Shown piece after piece: positions 43,333-52,468 of a stretch of DNA of 64,000 bases (position 1 is its first letter; each line of letters opens with the position of its first letter). Under the pieces are notes generated by a model, which did no database searches, was not told where the DNA came from, and saw only the letters and a program-made list of their open reading frames with translations. The DNA is from Acidimicrobiales bacterium (GTDB taxonomy: Bacteria > Actinomycetota > Acidimicrobiia > Acidimicrobiales > Aldehydirespiratoraceae). The DNA lies in assembly GCA_040219515.1 (NCBI GenBank), contig JAVJSI010000007.1, positions 62,001 to 126,000 on the forward strand, in the 5' to 3' direction. Made by a program: the position numbers and the translations under genes.

Positions 43333-45042
43333 ATGACCACTCCATCCCCCGAAGCCCTCTCGAACCCCGCTGCGATCGTGACGGACAAGCGCCGCCAGCG
43401 CAACATCCTCCTCGCCACGTGCACCGCCCTCATGGCCGTGATGGCATCGGTGTCGGGCCTGAACGTCGCCCAGCAGCAGCTGGCGATCGATCTCGGTGCC
43501 TCGCAGGGCGCCATCCTCTGGATCATCAACGGCTACACCGTCGCTCTCGCCGCGCTGCTCATGCCGATCGGCGCCATGGGCGACCGCTGGGGTCGCAAGT
43601 ACGTGCTGCTCGCCGGCCTCGCGGTCTTCGCCATCGCCAGCCTCGGCGCCGGCGTGGCCACCACCACGACCATGATGATCGCCGCTCGCGTTCTCGCCGG
43701 CGTCGGCGCCGCCATGATCATGCCCGTCACATTGTCGGTCATCACCTCGAGCTTCTCCGACGAGGACCGGGCTCAGGCCATCGGCGTGTGGGCCGGCGTG
43801 GCCGGCAGCGGTGGGCTGGTCGGACTCTTCGCCGCCTCGTTCATGGTCGACATCCTCACCTGGCGCTGGCTCTTCGCCATCCCCGCCGTGCTCGTCGCCT
43901 ACTCCGCCTACATGACCGTCCGCCACGTCCCGAACTCGGCCGAACACACCGAGCATCGCTTCGACGTCGTCGGCTCGATCCTCTCCATGCTCGCCATCGG
44001 CGGACTCGTCCTCGGGATCCACGAGGGTCCCGAGCAGGGCTGGACGGCCACGATCACCGTCGTCTCGATGATCGTCGGCGTGATCGGGGCCATCGGCTTC
44101 GTGATCTGGGAACGGCGCCAGGTCGATCCGCTCCTCGATGTCCGGGTGTTTCGCAACCGCACGCTCACCGCGGGCGCCGTCACCCTCATGGCCGTGTTCG
44201 CCGTCATGTTCGGCATCTTCCTGGTGCTGTTCCCCTTCTTCCAGGCTGTGATCGGCTGGTCGGCACTGAAGTCCGCGGTCGCCCTGCTCCCCATGGCGGT
44301 CGTGATGATGCCCACCTCCGCCGTGCTCGCCCCCTGGTTCACCAACCGGGTCGGCACCCGCAACGCCATGCTCGTCGGCGCGTCCATCGCCGGATTCGGA
44401 CTCATGACCCTGGCCCTTCGGGCGTCGGTCGACGGCGGCTACCTGTCGATCCTGCCCGGCCTGATGATCATCGGCCTCGGTATGGGCATCACCATGACGC
44501 CCTCCACCGCCGCCATCACCGAGACCCTGCCCGAGGACAAGCAGGGCGTGGCCTCGGCGCTCAACGACACCACCCGTGAGCTCGGCGGTGCCCTCGGTGT
44601 GGCCCTGCTCGGTTCGATCCTCACCGCGCGCTACGAGTCGAGCATCGATCCGCACCTCGTCGGCATTCCCGAGGAGTTCGCCGAGCCCGCCCGCGAGGGC
44701 ATCGGCAGCGCATTCGCCGTCGCCGGCCGCGCCGGCGACAACGGCCCTGCCATCATCGACGCCGCCAAGAACGCGTTCGTCGACGGCTGGGTGCAGTCGA
44801 TGTGGGTGGGCGTCGCGCTCGTCGCCGCCGCGGTGGTCTTCCTGATCGTGCGAGGCAACCCCACGACCGACGCGGTCACTGTCGGGCTTGAACCACCTGC
44901 GACGTCGACGACAGACCAAAGAACCCCTGCGCATCGCTCATCGTCGCCGTCGACACGCCGTGACCGTTCCCGTAGTCGAAATGGGTCCCGCCGACAAGGG
45001 CGATCCATTCGCCCACCGGCGGGCGCAGGACGTGGGCGTTGA
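43333..45042 (+). CDS. MFS efflux transporter, DHA2/EmrB-QacA type, with antisense C-terminal tail
   Basis: A 569-residue proton-driven drug exporter with about 14 membrane segments. It shows the motif A of the family as G-A-M-G-D-R-W-G-R-K between segments 2 and 3, motif C-like G-P/S-G-G-L-V-G in segment 5, and A-R-V-L-A-G-V-G-A-A. The transport core ends near residue 512 (V-V-F-L-I-V-R-G). The last ~55 residues are Arg/Ser/Pro-rich and antisense to the convergent thioesterase gene over 167 bp. A TGA in another frame at 44889 suggests a lost stop or a small indel. ATG 43333 lies just after the TetR operator. Its substrate is unknown. Confidence 0.88.
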   Translation: MTTPSPEALSNPAAIVTDKRRQRNILLATCTALMAVMASVSGLNVAQQQLAIDLGASQGAILWIINGYTVALAALLMPIGAMGDRWGRKYVLLAGLAVFAIASLGAGVATTTTMMIAARVLAGVGAAMIMPVTLSVITSSFSDEDRAQAIGVWAGVAGSGGLVGLFAASFMVDILTWRWLFAIPAVLVAYSAYMTVRHVPNSAEHTEHRFDVVGSILSMLAIGGLVLGIHEGPEQGWTATITVVSMIVGVIGAIGFVIWERRQVDPLLDVRVFRNRTLTAGAVTLMAVFAVMFGIFLVLFPFFQAVIGWSALKSAVALLPMAVVMMPTSAVLAPWFTNRVGTRNAMLVGASIAGFGLMTLALRASVDGGYLSILPGLMIIGLGMGITMTPSTAAITETLPEDKQGVASALNDTTRELGGALGVALLGSILTARYESSIDPHLVGIPEEFAEPAREGIGSAFAVAGRAGDNGPAIIDAAKNAFVDGWVQSMWVGVALVAAAVVFLIVRGNPTTDAVTVGLEPPATSTTDQRTPAHRSSSPSTRRDRSRSRNGSRRQGRSIRPPAGAGRGR

Positions 45043-45679
45043 CGTCGGGATTGATCGCGGTGAAGCGGTTGCTGGTGAACTGCACGCCGATCAGGTTCAC
45101 GAGGTCCATCGGCACCGTCACTCGTGACGTCGCCCGCACCGGCTCCCCCGCGACCACCGGGACCCTCAACCGCAACCAGATCCCGCTCACGTCGTGCACG
45201 GCCGGGTCGGTCCGACGGAAGTCGACTCCCGTGCGGAGGAACTCGGCGAAGGTGGCCATCCCCTCCATGCCGACCAGCTCCTCGGGCTCCGGCATCGTCG
45301 CGGCAGGGTTCTGATCGGTCGTCGACGCGGGGGCACCATCGGTGCCGCTCATGTCGGCGTCGCGGATCCGCAGCACCCGTGCCCGGACGTGCTCCGCGTG
45401 CGCGGAGGTGACCGTCAGATCGACCACCTGGATCTTCTTGCCCTCACGAACGATCTCGTGATCGATTCGCAGGCGCTCCCCGACCGGCACGGGGCGCACG
45501 AAGTCGGCGGTGAGCCGGCTGACGCTCATTGGAGCGAGGGTGTCGATGTCCTCGATGACATGACCGAGTAGGGCGAGCACCGCGCCCCCGCTCTGTGCGT
45601 CGGGACTCCAGCCGCCGGTGGTGGCCACGGTCCCGACGAAGCCGTCGCCCTCGCGTTCGTAGAGCGCCGGTTCCGTCAT
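44876..45679 (-). CDS. Acyl-CoA thioesterase-like protein (double hotdog)
   Basis: A 267-residue thioesterase-superfamily protein. The N-terminal hotdog has G-G-W-S-P-D-A-Q-S-G-G-A-V-L-A-L-L and L-T-A-D-F-V-R-P-V-P-V-G, typical of acyl-CoA thioesterase-like domains. The C-terminal half repeats the fold with W-L-R-L-R-V-P-V-V-A-G-E-P and Q-F-T-S-N-R-F. The ATG at 45679 is chosen because the 33 extra residues from 45778 have no family similarity and cover the promoter. A TAGCGT box at 45712-45717 is a plausible -10. It is convergent with the MFS transporter and their 3' ends overlap. Confidence 0.82.
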   Translation of the reverse strand: MTEPALYEREGDGFVGTVATTGGWSPDAQSGGAVLALLGHVIEDIDTLAPMSVSRLTADFVRPVPVGERLRIDHEIVREGKKIQVVDLTVTSAHAEHVRARVLRIRDADMSGTDGAPASTTDQNPAATMPEPEELVGMEGMATFAEFLRTGVDFRRTDPAVHDVSGIWLRLRVPVVAGEPVRATSRVTVPMDLVNLIGVQFTSNRFTAINPDVNAHVLRPPVGEWIALVGGTHFDYGNGHGVSTATMSDAQGFFGLSSTSQVVQARQ

Positions 45680-45734
45680 CGGATCAGTGCTCGAGTTCGG
45701 CGCATGCGCCGACGCTAGCGGTCGCCCCACCGAT

Positions 45735-46805
45735 CTAGAGGAGCGACTCGTCGCGATGGGACAGGCCGAGGCGGTCACCGATCCGGCTCATGCTGTAGAC
45801 GCTGAGGAAAAGGAACACCCCGGGCACCAGCGCGATGTGCGGATGCTCGCGCAGGGTCGTGAAGTCCGCCTCGGCGATCATGTTGCCCCAGGTCGGCTCG
45901 GGCGGCTGGAGTCCCAGTCCGAGGTAGGCGAGCGAACCTTCGGCGACGATCAGCACGGCCGCCATCACGAAGGCGTACGCGACCACCGGCACCGCAACCG
46001 ACGGGAGGATCTCCCGGAAGAGAATGCGACGCTGTCTCGCCCCGATCACCCAACTGGCCTGCACGAACTCGCGTTGGGCCACCGACATGGTGTTGGCCCG
46101 CACCAGGCGGGCCATGACGGGCATGCTCGTGATGGCCAACGAGACGCCGGTCTTGAGGATCGCCGACGACGCGGTGGCCGGTGGCCCGAGCACGGTGGCG
46201 AGCGCGATCAACATCACGAGCGCGGGGAAGGCCAGGAAGCTGTCGGTCACGATGCCGACGGCGGCGTCGATTCGCCCTCGCCGATACCCGGCGATGAGGC
46301 CCACGGTGCCACCGATGAGGAGGCTGCCGACCACACCGACGACGGCGGTCAGGAGGCTGACACGGGCGCCGTAGATCGACCGGGCCAGGATGTCGAGGCC
46401 GAAGTTGTTGGTACCGAAGGGGTGCGCCGACAGCAGATCGGGGTGAGCCTTGCCCGGCTCGTTGAGCGTCGCCACCGTGTCGACATGTTCGCTCAACGGA
46501 AGCAATCCGGCGAACGTCGCGGCAAGGCCCAGCGCCACGATCCATCCGATCGACAGCACCAGTCCGGTGTCGAAGGTCGGCCCACGCCACGCGACGCCGG
46601 CAATACCGACCGCCCGACCGATGAGTAACAGTCCGAACAGCACGAGCGGACCCTTGAGGGTCATGGCGAGCGCACCGAACGGGTCGAGCGTGAGGAAGAT
46701 CAACGCGACACCGGCGAACGCGCATGCGACCGCGCGTGGCAGCGCTCGCCGGACCCGTGTGCGGGTCGTGAGGACCTCGGGTCCCGAAGGATCAACGACC
46801 TGCAT
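45735..46805 (-). CDS. ABC transporter permease, DppC/OppC type (second importer)
   Basis: A 356-residue permease, the counterpart of the 18.5 kb one. It has extra N-terminal membrane segments, the L-S-A-H-P-F-G-T-N-N-F-G-L-D-I-L motif also seen in copy 1, and the EAA-like loop G-A-R-Q-R-R-I-L-F-R-E-I-L-P-S. The C-terminus ends R-I-G-D-R-L-G-L-S-H-R-D. Its start overlaps the DppB-type gene by 14 nt. No ATPase gene occurs in this cluster, so the importer may share the ATPases at 21.2-23.3 kb or others in the genome. Confidence 0.92.
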   Translation of the reverse strand: MQVVDPSGPEVLTTRTRVRRALPRAVACAFAGVALIFLTLDPFGALAMTLKGPLVLFGLLLIGRAVGIAGVAWRGPTFDTGLVLSIGWIVALGLAATFAGLLPLSEHVDTVATLNEPGKAHPDLLSAHPFGTNNFGLDILARSIYGARVSLLTAVVGVVGSLLIGGTVGLIAGYRRGRIDAAVGIVTDSFLAFPALVMLIALATVLGPPATASSAILKTGVSLAITSMPVMARLVRANTMSVAQREFVQASWVIGARQRRILFREILPSVAVPVVAYAFVMAAVLIVAEGSLAYLGLGLQPPEPTWGNMIAEADFTTLREHPHIALVPGVFLFLSVYSMSRIGDRLGLSHRDESLL

Positions 46806-47757
46806 GACTCACCCTGGGGTCCAGATAGCCGTAGGCGATGTCGACGACGAACCCGACGACCACATAGACCACTGCGATCGCCAACACGCCGCTCTGCACG
46901 ACCGTGAAGTCGCTCTGACGCGCGCCGTCGACCACCACCCGACCGACACCGGGCAACGAGAAGACCTGTTCGATGACGATCGTGCCGCCCATCAGCCGCC
47001 CGATGCTCACGCCGACGAGCGTGATCAACGAGAACGACGACGGTCGGAGCGCGTGCCGCAGGACGATCAGCCGTTGCGGGAGCCCCTTGCCGCGCGCCGC
47101 CTGGATGTAGTCCTCCTGGAGGGTGGTGATCATGTCACTGCGCAGCACTCTGGTGAACGTGGCCATCTCCGGCAGCGCCAGGGTCAGCGCGGGCAGGAAG
47201 GCGTGGTGGAGATTCGATGCCCAACCCCCGTCGCTGGGCCGGACCCACTGGCCGAGCGGGAACACCGGGAAATAGATCGCGAAGACGAGGACCAGCACGA
47301 TGCTGGCGAGAAAGGGTGGCACGGCAATCACGGCGAACGTGCCCGACGTGGCGATCCGGTCGATGCGGCTGTCGGGCTTCTGCGCCGTCCACATGGCGAG
47401 CGGAACGGACACCGCGAGGGCCATGACCAAGGCCAAGACGGCCAGTTCGATGTTGACCGGGAAGGCACGCACCAGGCGGGTGCTCACATCCTCGACCGGC
47501 GGCACGAGGTTGCGACCGAGGTCGCCCTGGAGTGCACCGCCGACCCAGTCGAGGTAGCGCTCGACCATCGGTTCGTCGAGGCCCATCGACTCGCGGACCC
47601 GCAGATACTCGTCGCGGGTGCTGTTCGGGCCGAGCACCTGTTCGGCCGGGTCGCCCGGCACGAGGTCGACCATGAGAAACGTGCCGATGCTCACGATGAC
47701 GAGTACCGGGATCAGCCGAAGAAGTCTCGAGGCGACGAGCCGGACCATCGGGCTCAC
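46792..47757 (-). CDS. ABC transporter permease, DppB/OppB type (second importer)
   Basis: A 321-residue permease with the D-L-V-P-G-D-P-A-E-Q motif after the first membrane segment, M-G-L-D-E-P, the EAA loop E-D-Y-I-Q-A-A-R-G-K-G-L-P and a G-Y-L-D-P-R-V-S C-terminus. It is the normal family length and lacks the 50-residue insert of the 19.5 kb copy. The GTG at 47757 overlaps the SDR stop (GTGA); the ATG at 47748, three codons on, is an alternative. It lies with its DppC partner downstream of SDR and SnoaL-like genes, so transport and metabolism are co-expressed. Confidence 0.92.
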   Translation of the reverse strand: MSPMVRLVASRLLRLIPVLVIVSIGTFLMVDLVPGDPAEQVLGPNSTRDEYLRVRESMGLDEPMVERYLDWVGGALQGDLGRNLVPPVEDVSTRLVRAFPVNIELAVLALVMALAVSVPLAMWTAQKPDSRIDRIATSGTFAVIAVPPFLASIVLVLVFAIYFPVFPLGQWVRPSDGGWASNLHHAFLPALTLALPEMATFTRVLRSDMITTLQEDYIQAARGKGLPQRLIVLRHALRPSSFSLITLVGVSIGRLMGGTIVIEQVFSLPGVGRVVVDGARQSDFTVVQSGVLAIAVVYVVVGFVVDIAYGYLDPRVSHAGR

Positions 47758-48518
47758 AGCATGTTGAACCGGTGGAAGCCGCCATCGGTGGCGAGGAACG
47801 CACCCGAGAGGTAGGAGGCGTCGGCCGAACAGAGGAAAGCGATCGCGGCGGCGAACTCGTCGTAGGACCCGACTCGACCGAGGTGCACCCACTCGTCGAG
47901 CAACTCCTGACGGTCGGCGGTGCGGCTCGGGTGCGGCGCGTTGCCGACCGTGATGCCGTTGACCGCCACACCGTGAGGCCCGAGTTCCTTCGCGAGCGAG
48001 GCAACCAACCCGACGAGTCCGGCCTTGCCGGCGGCATAGCCGGCTCCGGCCCGTTGGCCGTTCTCGCCGGAGATCGAGTTGACGCAGACGATGCGGCCGT
48101 AGCCACCGTCGATCATCGACGGGATGACCGCACGGGCGCAGAGGAAAGCCGACGTGAGGTTGAGGGCGAGGAAGCTGTTCCACTCCCCGGTGGTGGTGTC
48201 GGCGACCGGGACCCAGCGCGACCCTGGCATCGCGCCGCCCGCGTTGTTCACCAGGATGTCGATCTTCCCGTGGTCGGCGACGACCCGTGCGACGAGCGCA
48301 TTGATGGCGCTCTCGTCGGTCACGTCGGCGACCCCCGCGACCGCGGTGCCCGGTTCGTCGGTCAACGCGGCGACGGTGTCGGCCACCGCGGCGGCGTCGA
48401 CGTCGTTGACGACGACGGTCGCACCCTCACGGGCGAGCCGGGTGGCCGTCGCGCGACCGATACCGCGCCCGGCGCCGGTGACCAGCGCGACGTTGCCCTC
48501 GAAGCGTGTCATCCCCAT
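47754..48518 (-). CDS. SDR family oxidoreductase
   Basis: A 254-residue classical SDR: T-G-A-G-R-G-I-G at about 14-21, N-N-A-G near 91, a catalytic V-N-S-I-S-G and G-Y-A-A-G-K. The C-terminus ends G-A-F-L-A-T-D-G-G-F-H-R. In the lid region (N-A-P-H-P-S-R-T-A-D-R) the sequence differs from the other four SDRs of the window. It follows the SnoaL-like gene by 8 bp and its stop overlaps the permease start, so the enzyme is tied to the second importer. The substrate is unknown. Confidence 0.88.
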   Translation of the reverse strand: MGMTRFEGNVALVTGAGRGIGRATATRLAREGATVVVNDVDAAAVADTVAALTDEPGTAVAGVADVTDESAINALVARVVADHGKIDILVNNAGGAMPGSRWVPVADTTTGEWNSFLALNLTSAFLCARAVIPSMIDGGYGRIVCVNSISGENGQRAGAGYAAGKAGLVGLVASLAKELGPHGVAVNGITVGNAPHPSRTADRQELLDEWVHLGRVGSYDEFAAAIAFLCSADASYLSGAFLATDGGFHRFNML

Positions 48519-48526
48519 CGGCCGAG

Positions 48527-49087
48527 CTATCGCTGGAACATCGGGTTGCGGGCGTTCTCGCTGATCACCGTCATGCTGCAGAACCGCCAGACGTCGGGAT
48601 CCCGGCGGAAGCCGAAGATGTAGCCGCCCTCGTGCACCCCGCGCCGGAAGTCGTCGCCGTCCCCGCTGGTGGCGACGATGCTGTAGCAGGTCGCCGCGGT
48701 CGCGGTCTGGTTGTCATCGCCGACGCGCACGACGGGCGGATGGATCAGGTGCCGGATCTCGAGCGAGTTCACCTCGTCGGCCGGCGGTGGGCCACCGGGC
48801 TTGCCATCGGCGCGCGGCAACACCGGCGCCTCGTAGACCGCCCGCATGTTCTCCTTGCCCGAGATGCGCTCGACGAGGGTGCCGGCGAGCACCCGCTCGA
48901 AGTCGTCGGTGTAGATCGCGAGCAGTTCGTCCCATCGGCGAGCGTCGCACAGCCAGCCGTATTCCATGACCCGGTCGGTGATCGCACGATGGTCCTCGGC
49001 CAACTGCAGGCGCTCCTCGAGCGACGTTCGCGGCGCCTCGGCCTCGTTGACCACGTCCAAGAGCATCGCCAACTCGTCATCGGTCAT
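48527..49087 (-). CDS. SnoaL-like / NTF2-fold protein
   Basis: A 186-residue SnoaL_4-type protein. An N-terminal helical extension of about 25 residues precedes the fold, which has I-T-D-R-V-M-E-Y-G-W-L-C-D-A-R-R-W-D-E-L-L-A-I-Y-T-D-D-F, I-R-H-L-I-H-P-P-V-V-R-V and W-R-F-C-S-M-T. The D-A-R-R-W-D and I-R-H elements are typical of ring-hydroxylating-dioxygenase-beta-like small enzymes. GAGGGGAGAA lies before the ATG at 49087. It is the first gene of the leftward arm (SnoaL, SDR, two permeases), divergent from the lipoprotein arm, which also contains SDR and SnoaL-like genes. Confidence 0.78.
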   Translation of the reverse strand: MTDDELAMLLDVVNEAEAPRTSLEERLQLAEDHRAITDRVMEYGWLCDARRWDELLAIYTDDFERVLAGTLVERISGKENMRAVYEAPVLPRADGKPGGPPPADEVNSLEIRHLIHPPVVRVGDDNQTATAATCYSIVATSGDGDDFRRGVHEGGYIFGFRRDPDVWRFCSMTVISENARNPMFQR

Positions 49088-49111
49088 GTCGTTCTCCCCT
49101 CATCCGTCCCC

Positions 49112-49160
49112 CGGATATGCGTTCTTGATTTTATCTTTTACTTATTACACAATAGTACAG
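49112..49160. promoter_or_regulatory. AT-rich divergent promoter region of the second importer
   Basis: This is the most AT-rich stretch of the window. On the minus strand TAAAAT (49128-49133) is a good -10 for the SnoaL-SDR-permease arm. On the plus strand TTGATT (49125-49130) and CACAAT (49148-49153), 17 nt apart, could serve the lipoprotein arm. A small palindrome TATT-ACAC-AATA (49143-49154) sits between and may be an operator. Confidence 0.45.
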
Positions 49161-49200
49161 CTCGCCGAACAGCGGCTGCAAAATCTCAGGGGGACACACC

Positions 49201-50916
49201 ATGAAAGTCACACGACACCTACGGCTGCGCGTGTTGGGAATGGTCGCCGTTCTGGCGATGTTCGGCGCATCGTGCGGGGACGACAGTGCCACGCCGACCG
49301 ATGACCCGACCGATTCCGCCGACACCGACACGGGTTCCGACTCCGACTCCGACTCCGGCGACAGCGACACCGGCGACAGCGATGGCGAGAGTGCCGATTC
49401 GATCACCATCGGCGTGTTCGCCGAATCGCAGGGGCTCGACCCGATCATCCAGAGCAGCACCGGTCTCGCCGGTGGCATGGAGAACGCGGCAATCTACGAC
49501 GTCCTCATGCGCTGGATTCCCGAAACGGGCGAGTACGAGCCCCACGTGGCCGAGTCGCTCACCGCCAATGACGACTTCACCGAGTGGACCCTGGCGCTGC
49601 GACCCGAGGTCGAGTTCAGCGACGGCACACCGCTCACGGCCGATGCCGTGATCGCCAGCATCAATCGTCACATCGAGAACAACTCTCGTACGGCGGGCCT
49701 GGTCACCCCGATCGCCTCGATGGAGGCCACCGACGACCACACCGTGGTGTTCGGGTTCGAGTCGCCGTTCGCGTCGCTGCCCTTCTCACTCGCGTCGGCA
49801 CCGGGGATGATCGTGAACCCCGCAGCCGTCGAGGCAATGGGCGAGGACTTCCCGACCAATCCGCAGGGTGCCGGTGTCGGCCCCTACGTGATCGACAGCT
49901 TCCTGCCCAACGAGGCGGTCACGCTGACGGCCAACCCCGACTACTGGGGCGGTGCACCCGCCATCGGCGAACTCCGCTTCGTGTTCGTGGCCGGGGCCTC
50001 GGCCACCTACGAGACCTTCAAGAGCGGACAGTTCCAGGCAGCGTTCCTGCGCGACGACGCCGCGATCAACCAGGCCCGAGACGACGGCTTCGACGGATTC
50101 GAGGCGGTCTACTCCGCGGGCGGCGTGATCCTCATGAACAACGGTGTACGTGTGACGTGCACCGGTGAAGCCGAGGACGCCGCCATCTGTGAGGGCGAGG
50201 AAGCCGGCGCGACCCCCCGCGTCGAGTCGATCGCCAACGACCTGCGTATCCGTCAGGCCGTGGCCGCCGCGATCAACCTCGACACACTCAACGAGCGGGC
50301 GTTCGAGGGCGCCGGTCGCATGTCGACCTCGCTCATCCACGAGGAGAGCAGCTGGTTCAACGGCATCGAAGGGCCGCAGTACGACCTCGATCTCGCCACA
50401 CAGCTGGTCGACGAGGTCAAGGCCGAAGGTTGGGACGGCACGATCCGCATCGCCTGCCACGACGGTCTCCCCGCCTGGGGTACCGCGGTGGGCGCGATGC
50501 TCGAAGCGGCCGGGTTCGCTCCGGTCATCGAGGACCAGCGTGACATCCAGGCCAACATCAGCGCGATCATCGTGCAGAAGGACTTCGATCTCGCCTGCTG
50601 GGGCCTGACCATTGCCGACGAAGCACCACTGTTCGCGATGAACCGCGACTTCAACCCGGCCCTCAACGGACTGGGCGGCAACTTCGGTGGCTACGAGAAC
50701 GACGAGGTCGGCGCACTCCTCGCCGGTGCGTCGTCGGCCGGCCCCGACGAGATCCAGGCGATCGTCGATGGCATCGCCACGGCGTACACCGAGGACGTCC
50801 CGTTGTTGTCCCTCCAAGCAACCTCGGACTTCATCCTCATGAACCCGGATCTCGACGGGGCCGAGCTGACGGTCGGGTCGGTGGTGCTCTTCGACGACGC
50901 CACCTTCGCCGGGTGA
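49201..50916 (+). CDS. Substrate-binding lipoprotein, ABC importer family 5 (second importer)
   Basis: A 571-residue solute-binding lipoprotein. The signal peptide ends at the lipobox F-G-A-S-C (Cys at about residue 25). A linker of about 40 residues rich in Asp, Ser, Gly and Thr follows, then the SBP_bac_5 domain with Q-G-L-D-P-I-I-Q, P-H-V-A-E-S-L-T-A-N-D-D-F-T-E-W-T-L and an F-S-D-G-T-P-L-T-A-D-A-V motif. It is a diverged paralogue of the 23.3 kb protein with a similar acidic linker. CAGGGGGACA precedes the ATG. Its stop overlaps the next SDR start (TGATG). Confidence 0.93.
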   Translation: MKVTRHLRLRVLGMVAVLAMFGASCGDDSATPTDDPTDSADTDTGSDSDSDSGDSDTGDSDGESADSITIGVFAESQGLDPIIQSSTGLAGGMENAAIYDVLMRWIPETGEYEPHVAESLTANDDFTEWTLALRPEVEFSDGTPLTADAVIASINRHIENNSRTAGLVTPIASMEATDDHTVVFGFESPFASLPFSLASAPGMIVNPAAVEAMGEDFPTNPQGAGVGPYVIDSFLPNEAVTLTANPDYWGGAPAIGELRFVFVAGASATYETFKSGQFQAAFLRDDAAINQARDDGFDGFEAVYSAGGVILMNNGVRVTCTGEAEDAAICEGEEAGATPRVESIANDLRIRQAVAAAINLDTLNERAFEGAGRMSTSLIHEESSWFNGIEGPQYDLDLATQLVDEVKAEGWDGTIRIACHDGLPAWGTAVGAMLEAAGFAPVIEDQRDIQANISAIIVQKDFDLACWGLTIADEAPLFAMNRDFNPALNGLGGNFGGYENDEVGALLAGASSAGPDEIQAIVDGIATAYTEDVPLLSLQATSDFILMNPDLDGAELTVGSVVLFDDATFAG

Positions 50917-51662
50917 TGCCGGCTCCCGTCGCCATCGTGACGGGGGCCGGAGACGGCATCGGCCAGGCGACCGCACTTCGCCTGGCCGATGCCGGCTACC
51001 GGCTCACCCTCGTCGACGTCGCGCAGGAGGCGCTGGTCGCCACCGCGGCGGAGATCGCCGACGGCGCCAATCCGACCCCGGTGCACACGGTCGTCACTGA
51101 CGTCACTGACGAAGCGGCCACTCAGGCTGCCGTCGACGAGACGATCGAACAGTTCGGTCGGCTCGACGTGCTGGTCAACGTCGTCGGCGGGAGTCGGCCG
51201 GGCAAGACCGTGCTCGACCTCGACCTGGCCGAATGGAACACCATGCTGGCCCTCAACCTGACGAGCACGTTCCTGATGTGTCGAGCCGCGATCCCCCACA
51301 TCGGGCCGGGTGGCGCCATCATCAACGTCTCCTCGGGTGCCGGCGTGCGCGGGATGAAGGCGAACCCGGGCTATGTCGCGGCCAAGGCCGGGGTGGTCGC
51401 GCTCACCCGCGCCCTCGCCATCGACCACGGCGGCGACGGCATCCGTGTCAACGCGGTCGCCCCGGGTCCGATCCGCACCCCGCTGATGCGCCGCAATCGC
51501 ACGCCCGACGAGATCGACGCCATGGGCGGCCTCTCGCTCACCGGGCGCATCGGTGAACCCAGGGAGATCGCCGACGTGATCGCATGGCTCGCCGGCGACG
51601 AGTCGTCCTATGTCATGGGTCAGACGATCGAGGTCGACGGTGGCACGTCGCCCTCGATCTGA
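50916..51662 (+). CDS. SDR family oxidoreductase
   Basis: A 248-residue SDR of the FabG-like type: T-G-A-G-D-G-I-G at about 9-16, V-N-V-V-G-G in the N-N-A-G position (as in the 6.6 kb SDR), I-I-N-V-S-S-G-A-G and G-Y-V-A-A-K. The C-terminus Q-T-I-E-V-D-G-G-T is standard. The ATG at 50916 overlaps the lipoprotein stop by one base. It is followed after 5 bp by another SDR. A stepwise dehydrogenation of the imported compound is a reasonable guess; the substrate is unknown. Confidence 0.88.
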   Translation: MPAPVAIVTGAGDGIGQATALRLADAGYRLTLVDVAQEALVATAAEIADGANPTPVHTVVTDVTDEAATQAAVDETIEQFGRLDVLVNVVGGSRPGKTVLDLDLAEWNTMLALNLTSTFLMCRAAIPHIGPGGAIINVSSGAGVRGMKANPGYVAAKAGVVALTRALAIDHGGDGIRVNAVAPGPIRTPLMRRNRTPDEIDAMGGLSLTGRIGEPREIADVIAWLAGDESSYVMGQTIEVDGGTSPSI

Positions 51663-51667
51663 TCATC

Positions 51668-52468
51668 ATGGAGGACTTCGACGGTCGGGTCGCCGTCGTC
51701 ACCGGCGCGGCCAGCGGCATCGGACTGGCGTTGTGCCATCGCCTGGTGGGTCTCGGCATGCAAGTCGTGGCCACCGATGTCCAGCGGGACCGACTCGAGG
51801 GCGCGGTCGCCGATCTCGGCGAGTCCGTCCTCCCTCGCGTCGTCGACGTCTCGGATCACGGGGCCATGCTCACGCTCGCCGCCGAGGTGTTCGAGACCTG
51901 CGGCGGTGTTCATCTGCTGTGCAACAACGCAGGGGTGACCGTGCGCACCTCGCTGCTGGAGGCGACGCACGCCGACTGGGAATGGGTGCTCGGCGTCAAC
52001 GTGTGGGGCGTGATCCACGGCATCGAGGCGTTCGTGCCCCGCATGATCGCCGGCGGTGAGCCGGGACACGTCGTCAACACCTGCTCGATGGCCGGTTTCC
52101 TGGCCGCGGCTCGCTACGGAATCTATTGCGCGACGAAACATGCCGTCGCCGCGATCTCGGAGTCGCTTGCGGGCGACCTCGCCGATGTCGGTGCGCCCAT
52201 CGGGGTCACCGCGCCCTGCCCGTCGGCGGTCGCCACCAACTTCGCGCAGGCCGAGACCACCCGGCCCGCCCGCTACGGATCCCCGGCCGCGTCGAGCACC
52301 GGCACGGCCGAGCAGGATCGCATCAACGCGGCGCGAGACTCGGCCCAGAGCGCCGACCAGGTGGTCGATACCATCATGGCCGGGGTGCGGAACAACGAAC
52401 TGTTCGTGTTCCCCGACGACGACGCCCGGGCGCCGGCCCGCGACCGCATGACGAGGATCCTCGGCTGA
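51668..52468 (+). CDS. SDR family oxidoreductase
   Basis: A 266-residue SDR with T-G-A-A-S-G-I-G near 13-20, L-C-N-N-A-G, N-V-W-G-V-I-H-G, a catalytic S in N-T-C-S-M-A-G and Y-C-A-T-K. It belongs to the same subgroup as the 1.3 kb SDR (shared L-L-C-N-N-A-G-V and F-V-P-R-M-I-A-G-G). The ATG at 51668 is taken because the upstream 28 residues read across the end of the previous SDR. Its stop overlaps the SnoaL-like start (TGATG). Confidence 0.87.
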   Translation: MEDFDGRVAVVTGAASGIGLALCHRLVGLGMQVVATDVQRDRLEGAVADLGESVLPRVVDVSDHGAMLTLAAEVFETCGGVHLLCNNAGVTVRTSLLEATHADWEWVLGVNVWGVIHGIEAFVPRMIAGGEPGHVVNTCSMAGFLAAARYGIYCATKHAVAAISESLAGDLADVGAPIGVTAPCPSAVATNFAQAETTRPARYGSPAASSTGTAEQDRINAARDSAQSADQVVDTIMAGVRNNELFVFPDDDARAPARDRMTRILG

